Below, in pieces: positions 6,823 through 6,908 of a stretch of 6,908 bases of DNA. A model generated the notes under the pieces. The model did no database searches, was not told the DNA's origin, and worked only from the letters and a program-made list of their open reading frames with translations. Made by a program: the position numbers and the translations under genes. Source of the stretch: Holophagales bacterium (GTDB lineage: Bacteria; Acidobacteriota; Holophagae; Holophagales; Holophagaceae); assembly GCA_031256155.1 (NCBI GenBank), contig JAIRRD010000262.1, positions 1 through 6,908 on the forward strand. Direction: 5' to 3'. Within the stretch, counting starts at the first letter, position 1, and every line of letters starts with the position of its first letter.

Positions 6823-6832
6823 ACCGCCATAT
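6797..6832. repeat. Copy B of the dispersed palindrome (11-bp stem) between 5S rRNA and terminator
   Basis: ATATGGCGGTT (6797-6807) pairs perfectly with AACCGCCATAT (6822-6832) around a 14-base loop. It is a near copy, in the same orientation, of the palindrome at 5414-5447. On the rRNA strand it is not followed by a U-run, so termination is better assigned to the next hairpin. It could be a trailer or processing stem, or simply a repeat insertion. Confidence 0.75.
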
Positions 6833-6841
6833 TTATTTTAA

Positions 6842-6908
6842 CGTCGCAGCGACCTACTTTCCCACTCATGTTCAGAGCAGTATCATCGGCCCTCTGAGTC
6901 TTAACGGC
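6842..6908 (-). rRNA. 5S ribosomal RNA, 3' part (gene continues beyond the right edge)
   Basis: The minus strand reads GCCGTTAAG at the window edge, then GGGCCGATGATACTGC, GAGTGGGAAAGTAGGTCGC and TGCGACGT. This is the characteristic order of the 3' half of bacterial 5S rRNA, including the loop E and helix IV region. About 67 of roughly 115-120 nucleotides are inside. The 3' end is placed near 6842 from the terminal-stem sequence and is uncertain by a few bases, because its pairing partner is outside. Larger rRNA genes are expected further right. Confidence 0.9.

Overview
The window reads as bacterial chromosome with three protein genes and the 3' end of an rRNA operon. Shine-Dalgarno-like sites precede both genes whose starts are visible (metalloprotease, transporter), which argues against Bacteroidota. 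The secreted metalloprotease and the mucin/glycan-type glycosidase suggest a host- or gut-associated, probably Gram-negative, anaerobe. I cannot name the phylum from sequence alone.

Layout. Positions 2-2518 (+) hold a 5'-truncated gene: the end of an F5/8 type C (CBM32-like) carbohydrate-binding domain followed by a complete GH89 alpha-N-acetylglucosaminidase. After a 144-base gap, 2663-5251 (+) encodes a secreted zinc-dependent metalloprotease of the DUF5117/DUF5118 (metzincin-like) family. Positions 5252-5561 hold no convincing gene. They are packed with inverted repeats: one perfect 19-bp hairpin just after the metalloprotease stop, then a compact element (about 5325-5560) in which nested outer inverted repeats enclose four hairpins. 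Positions 5562-6731 (-) encode a 12-TM MFS transporter of the DHA1/SLC18-like type with a TTG start. Upstream of it (6732-6841) lie a strong intrinsic terminator and a second copy of one palindrome from the 5.3-5.6 kb cluster. Positions 6842-6908 (-) are the 3' part of a 5S rRNA gene, so an rRNA operon enters from the right edge and runs toward the transporter.

How the parts relate. The glycosidase and the metalloprotease are co-directional and could cooperate in degrading glycoproteins such as mucin: the GH89 would remove terminal alpha-GlcNAc and the protease would cut protein. This is inference from family and adjacency. The transporter converges on them and is a separate unit, placed immediately behind the rRNA operon terminator.

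The most unusual content is non-coding. The intergenic element folds on paper into a closed multi-branch structure with hairpins abutting base to base. One of its hairpins recurs behind the 5S gene with a compensatory base-pair change and a conserved loop. Both copies carry a sigma70-like promoter pattern on the minus strand.
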